Positions 1-11,843 of a stretch of DNA of 46,955 nt are shown one piece after another. Every line of letters starts with the position of its first letter. Within the stretch, counting starts at the first letter, position 1. Under the pieces are notes generated by a model, which saw only the letters and a program-made list of their open reading frames with translations, searched no databases and had not been told where the DNA came from. A program made the position numbers and the translations under genes. This stretch comes from Micractinium sp. NFX-FRZ (Eukaryota > Chlorophyta > Trebouxiophyceae > Chlorellales > Chlorellaceae), in contig JAPTJF010000473.1 in assembly GCA_029339195.1 (NCBI GenBank), positions 1-46,955 of the forward strand. The letters run 5' to 3'.

Positions 1-105
1 CCGGCCTCGCGCGCCCCAGCCAGCAGCGCAAACGCTGCGCTGCCTCCACAAATGCGGCCTGAGCTGCCAGCACCCCAGCTGGCCGCCGGCCTGCACCGCT
101 GCCGA

Positions 106-128
106 CATGTGGCGCAGGTAGCGGGAGC
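106..128 (-). repeat. Echo of the exon 2 edge of the partial bestrophin gene
   Basis: Bases 106-128 repeat 193-215 with few mismatches and again encode SRYLRHM on the minus strand. No donor follows the copy, and the downstream frames do not resemble a bestrophin. It is read as a decayed intronic copy of the 3' edge of exon 2. Confidence 0.6.
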
Positions 129-188
129 TGCAGTAGAGTTCACACACAGGGATCAAGGCAGAAGCACAAGACACCGGCCCTTGCGCAC

Positions 189-900
189 CTGCCATGTGAC
201 GCAGGTAGCGGGAGCCGCTGCGGTGGAAGGCCCAGCGGCGGAAGGTGAAGGAGGATAGCTCCCGCATGTGCCTGCGGGGAGAGGGCAATGGCGGGAGAAG
301 CACATGGCAGGTGGTTTAGCAGGGTGCCGGCTGAAACAAAAGGGAAAGAGACTCCACCCGTGCAGGCAGGCAGCGACGGCAGCAACGGCAAGGCTTGTTG
401 GGTGCAAGCAGGGGTGTGCATGCAGTCGCAGGGTTGAGCGTCGGCAGAAGTCTGGGGAAGTGAGTACAGTGGTGCGGTGCAGGTCGCACTGCGATCAGCC
501 GTTTGGCAGCGCACCACAGGCACGGCCACAGCTGGCAGTGGCGGCACAGCACCGACCGCTGACAGCAAGCACCCGCCGCCAACAGCCGCCCGCATGTGCA
601 CCTGCGGTCCTGCTCCTTGATTTCATCTCGCTGCCAGCCCTCGTCCACAGCATCCTCCAGGCTCCACACGTTCTCAGTGCGCTGCTGCATGCGCTGGCCG
701 CTCGGTGGATTGAGCAGCACGCGAGAGATGGCAGACGGCAGCGGCAACTCCCCCGCCGCCCCCGCCCGTACCGCGAGGGCAGAGCGGCGGCGTGTCTGGA
801 GCACTGGAGGGCGGGACGGAGCTGCCGTCACATGCCGCGCGCCCGCTGCCCGCGCCGCGGAGGGCAACTGGGAAGCGGCGGCCACGGCGGGGCGCGCCAT
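189..900 (-). CDS. Bestrophin-like (VCCN/UPF0187) anion channel, 5' part only
   Basis: Two exons are visible: 900-602 (299 nt, ends in phase 2) and 271-189 (83 nt, donor GTGCGC); the rest lies beyond the left edge. The ATG at 900 opens an Ala/Arg-rich leader (MARPAVAAASQLPSAARAAG) that looks like a chloroplast transit peptide. Exon 2 reads RRHMRELSSFTFRRWAFHRS followed by GSRYLRHM. This lines up with the segment just before the first membrane helix of the complete bestrophin-like gene at 12933-18993 (RRHFR, then DHDRWAAHRSTRRYVRHAM). By family knowledge such proteins are chloroplast anion channels (Cl- in plants, HCO3- proposed in algae). The family call rests on this short pre-helix motif, because no membrane helix lies inside the window. 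The repeated SRYLRHM coding at 106-128 is read as an intronic echo, not exon 3. Confidence 0.7.
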
Positions 901-2237
901 CGGCGTTTGCTTGGCGGGCGGCCGGTGAGGGCGGCGATCGCAGGTAGCGAGGTTTATGATCGAGAGTTGCAAACGGGGGACTTGCAAAGAAGCAGGGACT
1001 GCTCTTGCGGTCACGTGCGAGCCGAGCCCAGAGCCAGGCTTTTGGGCGGTGCACAGAATGCCAAGATCGCGTACTTTTGAGGTTGAGACAGCCAAACACG
1101 AGCGGGGGCTCTGTTTTGTGCAGACCGCCAGGTGTCCATCCGCATGCATGTGTGCATCAGCACTCCGCGTTTGACCATTAGGCTGACCCAAACCGAAAGC
1201 GCGTAGCGCATGCAGACGGACAGGGTGGAAGCAGGGCCGACGGTGAAGCTGGCCGCCGCCACGGTTTGGGTTGCAGGCACCAGCGCCGGCGCCCAGCAGC
1301 AACTTGCTTGAAGCCCAGGTCAACACTCTTCCAGAGTTCCCGCTGCATCCTCCGCTGCTGCCGCCTCATGCAGTTGCGGTCGCAAGGTCTCAAGAAGGGC
1401 TGAGGAGAGGCCGCGCCGCTGTCTTCGCCCAGCCCACAGCATCCGCTGCCGGCCTGTCCGTCAGCTGGGACCTGCCGGCCATGCTCACCCTGCTCCCAGT
1501 GCTTGTGCTTGCACAGTTGCTTGGTGAATAGGTCCCAGCCAGTACATGCTAACATGATAAAATGTCGGAATCTGGCGGCAGGTGAACTGGGCGACAGGCG
1601 CCAGTTTCAGGGGAGCTGGGGGCGCCTGGCCCCGCTGGAAGGCCCGTCCGCGCCTGGGGCAGCAGCCACGCAGTATGTTCTCAGCCACCCTGCCGCTGGT
1701 TACACGCAAAATCGTCGTAGTTTCAATGGGCGCTTCCGTGCTTGCTTGGAAGCGGTCGTGGCGGAAAACCGGCGGAACAAAGCTGGCTGTGCAGGGCCCA
1801 GGGGAGGGAGGTGGTTGTTGCGACAAGGGGTGTACAGGGTTGCTGGGTGGGAGGGGCACCAGGCAGTGCACAGAGTCAAGAAAGGAGTGCTGCTACTTGC
1901 AGCATAAAAAAGACTAAACAAGTGGTTGGGGTGCATACGTAGCTGCCACACGCGAGCAGCATGCCAGCGTGTCTCTGCACCAGCGCCGCCCGCCAGGAAG
2001 CCACCCGCGTTGCGGCGCTTTTTTTAGCAGCGGCCCAGCTTATCGGCCCACGCCTGCACCAGCCCCGGCTTGGGCAAGCAGCAGCGCGCCTGCCAGGTGG
2101 CAGGAGCCGCCTGGGGCACCGGCGGCGCTGGGGCTGCCATGCCCAGCCCCATCAGCCGCCGATGGGCTGTCGCTGTCACAGCGCCGCCTCTCTCTATCAG
2201 CCTCTTCTCTGTCAGCCGTTCTGGCCAGTTGTTTGTC
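901..2237. other. Intergenic: 3' flank of the MFS gene and upstream region of the partial bestrophin gene
   Basis: No convincing gene is seen. Several frames are open because the DNA is GC-rich, but none shows a recognisable domain or a splice-consistent continuation. The left part should hold the promoter and 5' leader of the minus-strand gene starting at 900. The right part should hold the 3' UTR of the minus-strand transporter ending at 2238. A minus-strand frame at 1178-1555 (tryptophan-, lysine- and arginine-rich) is the only one with some protein-like character and could be UTR or a small unrecognised gene. Confidence 0.5.
1700..1704 (-). terminator. Candidate polyadenylation signal TGTAA for the MFS gene
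   Basis: TTACA on the plus strand reads TGTAA on the minus strand, the usual chlorophyte polyadenylation motif. It lies about 530 bases downstream of the MFS stop codon. A five-base motif alone is weak evidence. Confidence 0.35.
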
Positions 2238-4330
2238 TCAGTTGTCGTAGCTCCAGTGCTTTGCCATCATCAGCATCACCAGCAGGCTGTTGACCAGCGC
2301 CACGCCTGCACCGACACATTATGGGCATCCATACACCCCACATGTTTTGAACAACATAAGCAGGGCCCAGCAGGCTGCTGGCCAGCGCCACACCTGCACG
2401 TGGCTTACTTGCAAGTCGCCTGCATCGCTAGCTGTGATGCACAAACCGCCCGAGCCAATAACACCACCTCCAGTCATAAAACCCCTGTCAGCTGTGACTG
2501 GACACCTGTGCCTTCAGAACTTGCCTGCCATTGCCGGGTACATGTAGATTGCGTTGTAGAGGATGCAGCCACCAATGTAATACTTGTCGCCTGCACCGGG
2601 CAAAGGAGGGAGGAAGGGGCAGGAAGCGGTGACCGGCCAGTGACAGCTTGGAGGCATGCGACGCCGGTAAGGACTCGTCGTGGTGCAGTGCCGGGGGCGG
2701 TGGCTGCCCAATGATTGCTGAGGGCCCGCCAGGCGAGGCGCGAGGGCTCAGCGGGAGGATCTCCCATTATCCCGCTGCAAGATCACACATGCACATGCTT
2801 TGCGCACCGACGCCGCCCGTGCCCTGCCACGTGGTTCCACACGCATGCTGCTTTGCATGCGCTGCTGCCGCATCCACACCCATCCAGCCAGCCGGCCAAC
2901 TGGCCAACTCATCCTCCCCACTTTGAGGTCCGGGCTGTCGTGAGTGGCACAGCAGGCACCCCGTGAGCTCAGCCCCCGGCACGCAAACTGGCAGCAAGGC
3001 AAACGCAGCGCAAACACTCCATCAGGAAGGTGCACCCCGAGGCACAAACAATCCGGCGCAAGCGCAGGCCCACCGCTTAGCAAGCGGGCTGTGAGCCGAG
3101 CCCCGAAAAAGCAGGCCAGCAAGGAGCCGCCCGCCCCCTCACCCAGTACGATGCACGGGCTGTCGCAGGCAATGCAAGGGCGCACCAGGCGAACGCACTT
3201 GCCGGCGCAAAGCGCAAGCCCACCGCTGCGCAAAAGGCTGCCGAGCCCCCAAAAAGCAAGCCAACTGTTAGTCAAAGAAAGAAACAGCCCGCCCCCTCAC
3301 CCAGTACGATGCACTGGCTGTCGTAGGGCGCTGAGCCGGGCTGGCCCGGGAGGTCCACGCACAGGTCATTCTCAATCTGGCCCGTGCAGACGTGCACGTT
3401 GCCTGCAGGCGCAAAGACAGGTGTACATAGCACCTCATGTGCATGCTTGTCTGTCTGGGAGGTCCATTGGCGCAGGTCAATTTGAATGTGGCCGGTGCAC
3501 GCACATGCTGAGGGGAAAACACTGGCCAATGTGTGGCATGCCCAGGTTCACATGCGCTGAGCAGCTGTGCACAGTGCGGACCACGAGGGGCAGCCCGCGC
3601 CCCGCGCCTGGCGAGCTGCCGCTGGCTCCGGGGCAACAGGAACCCCCAGCATGCACAGCATGCCCCTGCTGTGGCACAGCGTGCACAGCATGCCCCTACT
3701 GTGGCACAGCGTGCACAGCATGCCGCGGTGCTGACTCACCCTCGGGGGTCGCCATGTACGTGACCAGGCCAATCACCTGTGTGGGATGGCACAGGAGAGT
3801 GTCGTGGAATGCAGAAGTGAGCACAGGCGGCAAGCATGAGCGGCGGGGTTGGGGGCGGGAGGGGGCGGTGCGCCGTGCCTGCCCACCCAACACTCACCCC
3901 GCTTCGCCCACGTCCCTGCCTCAGCGAGCCGGCCACGCGCCCCCCACCCACCCCCCACTCCCCCGCATCCCTCAACAGAGGACCAGACACCATCGTCAGC
4001 AGCAGCAGCAGCAGCAGCCCTTCCCTCCCCCCGCCACACACCCCAATCGTTGCCCCCACGCCCTCCACCGCCTCCACCCCAACCCCACCCGCTACCCCAC
4101 CCAGTACCACCCAGTACCTCCCACTACCGCACCCAGCACCAGCACACCGCACCAGGGGGCCGAGGAACTTGGCCAGCAGCAGCACGGGGCCCATGAGCTT
4201 AAAGGGGCTGCTGCCCACGTGCTGCAGAGGGGGAGGAAAAGACGCAGGCAGGCAGCATGTTGGATGGGAGACCCTCTGGCCAGTAGAAAGGCCACAGGTT
4301 GGCGACGTCCAACGTTTCAGCACAGGCAAG

Positions 4331-4362
<32 letters not shown>

Positions 4363-7300
4363 CACACACTGCTGCACCTGTGCCCCGACTCGCACACACC
4401 GTTGCATCCTGCCCGCATAGCCCCTGCTCCCCTCGCCCAGGTTAATACAGTTTTTCCTCCCCCGACATGCACTGCCATCGTGCCGCTGTCCAGTAATCTC
4501 CTCAACCACTCTGCAGCGCCCTCCCGCCGTCTTGCCACTGTACCGCCTCCCCGCCTCACCCTGTACTGCTGCGACTTGCGCTTGACGAAGCGGGACATGC
4601 CGATGAGGAAGAGGGAGGTGACGACGCCCACGCAGGCGGCACCGATGTAGAAGAGGGTGGGGGAGGGGTGGCACGTCTCGCCGCACCTGCGGGGGCGCGG
4701 TGGGGCGGGGCGGGTGGGGGAAGAGCAGGGGAAGAGAGCGGTTAATAGAGAGCTGCAAGCAAGGCACCCGTGAAATGTATGCCAGCGGTGGCCCCGATGT
4801 AGAAGAGGGTGGGTGAGGGGTGGCACACGTCTCGCCGCACCTGAGATGGTGCAGTGGGGCGGGGTGGGGGGAGAGCAGTGGCGAGGGCGCTACAAACCAA
4901 GTGGTGTGAGAGCAGTGGCGAGGGCGCTACAAACCAAGTGGTGTGAGAGCAGTGACGATTGTGGTACAAACCAAGTGGTGTGAACATACAGGAGCGGGTG
5001 GATGGGGCAGGGGCTGCTGCTGCTGCCGCCGCTGCTGCTGCTGTGGCCATCCCCCGTACGCGCCCCAATACAACACAATGCATGGAAAACACGATGGCTG
5101 GCACGCCTCACCAGGGGATGGTGAGCATCCAGGCGGCAAAGAGGAGCCAGTTGGAGAGGACCATCAGGAACTGGGGAGGCAGGAAAGGGGGGAGGCGGGT
5201 GGGGGGACCGACCCACACTTAGCCACACTGCGTGCATCCCATTAACAGTGCTTGCTGCGCATGGCAACACGGGGCACTTGCAGGGCGGCCTTTTGGCACA
5301 AAAGGCCCCATTCGCACGCATCGGCAGCGGAAGCGCCGCTCCGCCAGCCAGCCAGCCCAGCTCACCCGCTCGTCGGCGAAAGCGGGGGGGACGGGCAGCT
5401 TGCGCCGGGACTCCCCCACAACCGCTTTGTACACGACGCCCGCGCCCAGGCCGCCCAGGCCGACCTGCACACGGAAAAGTGGTACGACGACATAGACACG
5501 TTTGATTGGACTCTTGCACCGCGTTGCCGGCACAGACCGTGCAAGCAACAACCGCGCCCAGTGCAAAAGCACTGCCATGCCATGCAGCTCCCCCCATCCC
5601 TCTGCCGGCAGGAGGGACCTTGTGGCAGCGCAGCACAGCATGCAGGCCACGAGCGTCGGCAGCGGCCGCGTAGCGGGGCAGTGCAGCAGGCGCCCCCTGC
5701 GGCCCTCGGCTGCAGCGGACAGCCAGGCACCCCTGCTCACGGGAAGCAGCGCCCCGCCACCCTGCCTGGCACACACCCTCTTTTCATGCCCTCCCTCTCC
5801 CTTGGCCGCCTGCCCTGCTATGCAGCAGCCATGTATGCACTGGTTATCCCCCACCCCACACACCCCTCGCCTCACCGGCAGGAAGGGATTGAACAGGTCG
5901 TTCTGCGGGGACACCAGAGAGGTGGGCAGTGGGGGCGGGTGGTTGGGGGCAGAGGAGGGGGGGGCGGCAGCAGCAAGGAGTGGAACGCGCCTGTCTGTAA
6001 AGCGCTGACAGCATGTTCTTGAGCCAACCTGATTAATTGAACCACCCTTCTTTTGTAGCCAGCATGCCTTTGCCCTATTGTTAAATTTGCAGCTCACCTG
6101 CTCGTGGACCTTCTGGTACTGCGCCGCCGACAGGGCAAACAAGTTGGAGAGGAAGGCCACCACTGCAGGGGGGGGCGAGTGGAACGGGGATTAAGGCAGC
6201 TCTGGAGCAGGGTGAGGGGGGGAGGAGTGCACTGGGGGTTTGGGCAGCTCTGGAGCAGAGGGAGGGGGGAGGCATGCCCTTGTTTGTCGGCTTGTCAGCG
6301 CAAACCTCTGACCGTGCAGCAGCACAACACGTACTTTGCTTCACTGTGCTCACTTGAGAAGATGGTGAGGAAGGCGGTGAGGAGGAAGAGGGGCCCCAGG
6401 CTGCTCAGGCGGGACCGCTGCTCCTCCGTGGCCGGTCCGCTGCCATCCTCCTCCTTCTCCTGCGCGGTTGTTGAATCGAACAAAGCAAACTGAATGGGTG
6501 TTGCATGGAGTGTGCCACAGCGGCGAGCCGCTGCTCCTGCAGGGCATGGAGTGAGCCCTGCCCCCCACGCTCTCTCCTCTCGCCGTGCAGGCTGCTCGTT
6601 CTCTGCGTTTGCAACCACGTGCACGCGCTGCCCGCTTCCCCTGTCGGGCCCCCTCCCTCACACCCCCTGCAACCCACCGTCAATGCAGCAGCACGCACCA
6701 AGCACAGCGGCTCTCGTTAGCAAGGCGGAGGCATGCAAGCAAAGGGGAGCCAAAACCAGGTTTACCTTGCAGAGGTGCTCGTTCTCCAGGGATGGGTCCT
6801 GGAACAGCCAGAGCCAGAAGGGGACCACCACCAGCAGGATGAGCAGAGCCAGGATCCAGCCTGGCAGCGGGGGCGAAGGGCGAGGGAGGGCAGACGTGTG
6901 CTGTGTGTGTGGAGGTACAAGAGAGGAGGGGCCAGGGGCACGAGGGCAGCGCCGCCAGCGGGGATGAGCAGAGCCAGGATCCAGCCTGGCAGCGGGGGGC
7001 AGGTAGGAGTGCGTGCGCAGTGGTGGTGGTGGTAGTAAATGGGGGCCAGAGGTAGATGGCTGGGACATGCTGGGACGTTGGCCCAGCCTGCCCCCGGTTC
7101 AAGCACATGCCGGAGGAAAATTCCCCTCCTCAACTCTTACCGCCCGTCCCGCATGCCTCTGCTCTGCGCCCGTTCCGCCCGCCCGCCCATCCCCACACCG
7201 CAGTCCCAGGCTCACCCTGGATGGTGTAAAAGTTGAAGACCTTGGTGCCAGTCGAAGACTGGGCGGTGACGGTGCTGACTTGCAGGAAGATCATGCTGCG

Positions 7301-10300
7301 GGAGCGGGCAGGCGGGGGGTGGGGGAAGGGTGTCATGCAAGCATGCATTTGCATGGGGATGTGCTGGAACACAGGTGGCAAGCATGCAGGTGCAAGCCGG
7401 GCGAGAAGACAGGTGTCACACCAGTGGCAAGCATGCAAAATGCATTTGCGTGAGGATGTGAGGGGATGGGTGGAGGCGTCGCAGGCGTGGCACAGGCGGA
7501 AGCAGGAGGGAGGGCGTCGACCCGCTGCCAGTTTGCACCAGCCAGGGCCTGGGCTGCCGGCTGCCCCAGCTCCCCTCCAACAAGGCCTCTGTTGAGTAAC
7601 ACAAATGTTGCTCCCCCCGTGCGCCCCACCAGCATCACGACCTGATGCCCCGCCTCCCTGCCACCTCATCGGATTCTGCGAGAAAATAGACATGGCATCA
7701 AAGAAAGGCGGCCCCCTCACCCCCTTGCTCACCCCACCAGCATCATGATCTGCTGCCCAGCGTTCTGGAAGCCCTTGAACCTCACGTCCTGCAGGGCAGG
7801 GAATGAAAGGCATACGAGTAAGTTCGGTCGCTGGTTCAAACAGCAGGACTGCTCACAGTGAAGCTCCAGGCGTGTGGGCTACGCGGCACCACCCAGCTGC
7901 CACGCCCAGCTGCCACACCCCAGCTGTCACACTGGTCGGTGATGACAAGAAATAAAGTACACAAAGGAAGGGCGGCCCTTTGCACGTGCCACCCCTACCG
8001 CCTTCATCTCATTCCCTCCGTGCATGGCCGGTGGGGGGGAACGAGGGTCAAGGCAAAAGAAGGAAAGCAGGCAGCCCACCTTGACGTCGTTCTCTCCGTG
8101 GGTGGCTGAGGTGGCGCTGATGTAGGGGGTGCCCAGGTACACCGCAGCCGACCCCGCCCCAGAGATTGCCCTGCAGGGTGGGCGGTGGTGGTGGGGGGAG
8201 GGGTCTGGTGAGGTAGGCGGGTGGGTGGATGAGGCGGATGGGGGAACGCGTTCGGTACCACAGCGGCAAAGACGGGGCGGGGGCAGCAGGGGGGAGATGA
8301 AGTGTTGTGGGGGTATGTGGGTGGGTGAGGGTGGATGGGGAAGTGGCGGCACAGCCGGGGGCGGGAGCTGCGGTAGGTGGTTGCTGGATGAGCGCAGCGG
8401 AAGCACAGAGCGCCATCCAGCCTGACCTGCGCTGGGCTTTCCTGCCCCGTCCTGCCCTGTCCTGCCGCATGCGCAGCACGGCCCCTCTCCGCCTAACACT
8501 CCCCCCTGTGCACAGCGCCGGCGGCAGCAGCGTGACCATGGGGTGCATGGCCACCCTCCCCTCCCCACTCCTCCCCGGTTAGCCCACAGCCCCCCACGCC
8601 CCTATAAGTTTCCTTGAAGTGCGCCTCACCTGGCAATCAGGATGACCCACCACTTGTCAATGAGCACGGTGAAGGCATAGACCAGGTTGCCGGCCATCGC
8701 AATCAGTGCCCCCGTCAGCATCTGCAAGCGAGGGGTGTGCATGGATGGCTCAACCTGCCATGCTCAAAGTGCGGCGCGGCTCAAGCGTGTGAAGGGGAGG
8801 TGTACGGTACACACGAAGCTGCCTACACATGCAGCTGCCGGCCCTGGCAATGAGGGCGCGCCCTGAGCATCTGCAGGGGGCAGAGATGAGGCTGGCAGGC
8901 AGAAGATGCCCCCAGGGGCGGGGGCGGCCGAGAAGCTGCCGGCCATCGTGGTCGAGAGCGCCCCCGCAGCAACCCCCGGCATGTGCTTATAAACAGGGGC
9001 GAGTGTAATGTGCTCACGGGTAGCTTGTAGCTCTTGGTGCGCTCACTCCAGCCCTTGAACACGATGGTGGCCAGCAGGGCAGCCAGGTCATACCTACGTG
9101 GCATGACGTGGGGAGAGGAGGGGGCATCAGGCCAGGCAGGTGGGCCGGGCGGGCTGGTGCAGGCGGGCATGCGGGGCAGCAACGTGCAAAGCACGGCTGA
9201 CAAGGCGGTGCCAGGTGCTTGCGAGGCCAGGTGGGTAGGGAGGGACAGGAGGCGGGAATTCCGCTGCCAGAAGGAGGGGCGCTACGTCACGCGCCACAGG
9301 CTTCCCTGCCTCATTGCCGGCGCTCATGAAGTTGCCACAGCAGGGGTTGCAGGGCACTTGTAAGGATGGGTTTCGCGCTGCCAGAAGCAAAAGTGCCCAC
9401 TCACACTCCAAAGGTGAGGCCGAAGAGGCGCTTGGGGCCCTGCTGCAGGTAGTACAGCGCCTGGATGGAGACCTGCGCACGTCAACCAGTGAACGACAAT
9501 TAAAATTGAAAGGGGGGCAATGGGCGTGGGCCCTCAATGCAGGTAGTAGAGGCCTGGGTGGAGACCCGCACATGTCATCCACATAACACGTGTGAAGTGC
9601 AAGGGCACTTCAAATCAACGTAACACGTGTGTAAGTGCAGCAGAACGGCGGTGGGGTTGTGGGGTCATGCTGCAGGGACCATGCGCTGTTGCCGCAGCCA
9701 AGACGCATGCGCTACGCAAACGTGCGCCCCCGCCAGCGTGGCCGTCCAATTTTGCCTGCCCCACCCAAAACCACCATTCTGCAACCAACTCTCCACCAGA
9801 ACGCTACAGGCTCCCCATTCCGGGTTAGTGCATGCACAAAGCGTGCCCACGCCAGTCAGGACAACGCACCCCTCCCCACAGCACAGCACATCATGCAGCA
9901 CACAGGGAAAGCCCAGGAAGCCCAAGAAGCCCAGGGGGCACCCACCCACCAGGGTGGCCATCCAATCTGAGGCCAGCACAAACCCCATGAGCAGCACGCC
10001 AAAGTAGCTGCAGGGGGGAGGGGTTAGATGTGAAGACAGCTGGGTGGAGGGCGGGGCAGAGCGGTGCGTGGGCAGGGGGCGGCGGCGGGGGGGCAGGCAC
10101 GGCGGGGCCGGACCGCAGCGGGTACATGGATATGGATAGAGGCGGGGAGGGAAATTTGTGGTTTACGAGCGGCGGCAGCTGGCAGTGGGCGGGGCAGAGG
10201 GCGTCCCGGGGAGAGGGGGAGATGTACGGGTGAGCAAAGCGCTTCAGGACTGGCTGGGCGCAGGCAGCCTTCGGTTTGCACACACCTCGATTGCCCCAGC

Positions 10301-11843
10301 ACCTCACCTGCGCTTCTTGGACAGCGCGTTCTGGGTGCTCAGCGGCTCGGACGCCTCAGACTTGCTGCGCTCGAGATAGGAAAGGGTGGGATGGGTGGGG
10401 TGGGTGGGAGTTGGGCACGGCAGGGTGCCTCAAGCGGGCCGGAGGACCAGGGGATGCTCCGACTTGTGGCTGCACCCGTGTGCTGTTGTAGGGCTGGTAG
10501 GCTGGGTGGCATCCGGGCGGGCAGGCTGGCTGGCAAAGGGGGTTCTGCAAGAGTCGTTGCAGCGCCCAGGCGGGCCGGGGGTGAGGCGGCAGGGCATGGG
10601 GTGGATATGGGGCCCCGGCGGGCAGTGCAGGCAGGGGACAGGGTGTGGAGTCCCCGGCGGGCAGTGCAAAGCAGCACACGCAGGCCAGGCCCCTTAACAC
10701 ACTTCTTGCTTTGTTGGCATGACCCCTCACTCATCTCGGTCCGGCACACAGGCACCTGCCCCTCTGCGGGCATTCAGCTCCCACCCACAGAAGTCAACTT
10801 TGGCCACCAAGGGTACGGTGCGGGTGTGCACCCACTCAAATTGTGCATCAGGTTCATTAACACCGAGACAGTTGGGGTGTGCACTCACTCTGGGTCGGGC
10901 ACCGGCTCCTGCCCCTCTGCATATAGCCCTCCCTCCTGCCGCAGCTGCTGCACGCCGTCAATCACACGGGCGACCAGCCGCTTCTTGCCTCCCTCCTGCA
11001 GGTGCAGGTTTGGAACGGTGCATGCGTGCCTGTTACATCAGAGCAAGCAGCCAATCACCCAAAGCTGGGCACCCGCTTTTAGCCCACACTTCTGCGCTTG
11101 CTTGCAGGGAACTAGCAGGCGTGGCCGGATGGACCGCAAGACTAGCTGAGTGGAACCAGTAAGGACTAGTGACCTCTTTCGCCCGTGGGAACCGGTTCCC
11201 GGCTCCTCTCTTTTCGAAGCGGCAGGCAGGCCGGAAGGGGGGATGCTTGATGGGAAGGGGAGCCTGCCGCTCACAGCGGGGGTCACTGGGCAGGCTTCCC
11301 TCCCTCTCAAAAGCGACCCCCGACTTTCCACGGTGGCACCCTGGCTGCCTGCAAGGGTCGACCAGACGACTCACCTGCACGTCGTGCACATCGCTCCGGC
11401 GCACGTAGGCAGACTGCGAGTCGGCGGCATGGGAGGGCGGCGGCGCAGCACCGTAGGAGGCCGGGGCAGCACCGTAGGCAGGGGTTTCGGCGCCGTAGGA
11501 CGGAGGCGGGGCGGTGTCGTAGGCAGGGGGCCCGGTGCCGTAGGCGGGCGGTGCCGCCGCTTGGAAGGCGGCAGCGGCGGCGGCGGCAGGCGGCCTGCAC
11601 GGGCACCGGCTTTATGATAAAAAAACAGCGGAAACCGCAATGGGTTGCTGCAGGAACCCTCTAACTGCTTCTGCTGGGCGCCTCGCATCGGCGAGTCCGA
11701 GGGTGCCTGCCTGGACAGCTGCTCCAGCCCCGTTCTATCTTGCACCCCGTGCCAAACGAAGGTATGATGTTGCGGAGCACTGCTTCATGCGCTCCGGAAG
11801 CCTTGCAAGCGGCCAAGGCACTGGTGGGCACTCACGCCTCCAT
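2238..11843 (-). CDS. Major facilitator superfamily membrane transporter, substrate unknown
   Basis: Twenty-three exons: 11843-11836, 11594-11375, 10995-10889, 10364-10308, 10007-9950, 9472-9405, 9093-9018, 8721-8630, 8170-8080, 7788-7733, 7295-7216, 6860-6766, 6459-6354, 6162-6098, 5902-5876, 5464-5366, 5170-5112, 4686-4560, 4221-4153, 3776-3740, 3402-3301, 2590-2525, 2305-2238. They sum to 1833 nt, 610 aa plus stop, with matching phases throughout. The N-terminus is Pro/Ala/Gly/Tyr-rich (repeated PAYG-like units) and probably cytosolic. The first helix is around YFGVLLMGFVLASDWMATLV. The loop GWSERTKSYKLPMLTG sits where MFS motif A is expected, and helices such as MLTGALIAMAGNLVYAF follow. 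The C-terminus is a hydrophobic segment ending MMAKHWSYDN. The fold resembles MFSD8/CLN7-type or SPX-MFS carriers but no SPX domain is present. Intron 22 appears to use a GC donor. The coding part of exon 1 is only 8 nt, inferred from phase. Confidence 0.82.
2369..2399 (-). repeat. Echo of the last MFS exon start
   Basis: A near copy of 2281-2310, which contains the acceptor and first codons of exon 23. It lies upstream of that exon inside intron 22, in direct orientation, and keeps a TGCAG-like acceptor. The true exon is the one that reads through to the terminal helix and stop. Confidence 0.6.
3125..3165 (-). repeat. Echo of the exon 21 3' edge (MFS gene)
   Basis: This is nearly the same as 3286-3326, including the GTGAGG donor and the CIVLG codons. 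It lies downstream of exon 21 in intron 21 and could act as a cryptic donor. Confidence 0.65.
3453..3507 (-). repeat. Diverged echo of the exon 21 start (MFS gene)
   Basis: A diverged copy of the 5' part of exon 21 (about 3343-3396) inside intron 20. It would read CTGHIQIDLRQWTSQ beside the real CTGQIENDLCVDLPGQ. Confidence 0.5.
3650..3725. repeat. Tandem repeat, about 30 bp unit, about 2.5 copies
   Basis: The unit contains GCACAGCATGCCCCTGCTGT and recurs in direct orientation inside intron 20 of the MFS gene. No protein role is seen. Confidence 0.7.
4331..4363. repeat. (CAGG)n tetranucleotide microsatellite
   Basis: About eight uninterrupted CAGG units in intron 18 of the MFS gene. Similar shorter runs occur near 27282 and 31820-31857. 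Confidence 0.85.
4791..4843 (-). repeat. Echo of the exon 18 start (MFS gene)
   Basis: It closely matches 4638-4688, the acceptor and opening codons of exon 18 (CHPSPTLFYIGA). The copy has its own CAG acceptor but soon reaches a stop in the matching frame, so 4686 is kept as the exon start. Confidence 0.7.
4871..4981. repeat. Minisatellite, three 37-bp units
   Basis: Units 4871-4907, 4908-4944 and 4945-4981. The first two are identical and the third differs at a few sites. It lies in intron 17 of the MFS gene. Confidence 0.9.
6962..6999 (-). repeat. Echo of the exon 12 start (MFS gene)
   Basis: Near-identical to 6838-6875, which holds the acceptor and GWILALLIL codons. It lies upstream of the real exon in intron 11, with the acceptor retained. 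Confidence 0.7.
8936..8977 (-). repeat. Echo of the exon 8 start (MFS gene)
   Basis: A diverged copy of 8685-8727 (acceptor and MLTGALIAMAG codons), upstream of the exon in intron 7. A second short fragment is at 8867-8879. Confidence 0.5.
9539..9573 (-). repeat. Echo of the exon 6 start (MFS gene)
   Basis: A copy of 9443-9476 (acceptor plus VSIQALYYLQ codons) placed upstream in intron 5. A few substitutions degrade the frame. Confidence 0.6.

Noticed and set aside
2944..4650. 568-codon open frame on the plus strand
   Set aside because: It runs antisense to several well-supported exons of the MFS gene, is low-complexity and Pro/His/Arg-rich, and has no domain. Long open frames are expected by chance in DNA this GC-rich.
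3736..4767. 343-codon open frame on the minus strand
   Set aside because: It crosses introns of the MFS gene in a mixture of frames, and only small parts match the true exons. The phased exon model explains the conserved segments better.
10064..11149. 361-codon open frame on the plus strand
   Set aside because: It is antisense to MFS exons 3 and 4 and has repetitive Gly/Arg/Ala composition without any domain.
11187..11200. 14-bp perfect palindrome GGGAACCGGTTCCC
   Set aside because: It lies in an MFS intron with no second copy or nearby recognisable element, so no function can be argued.
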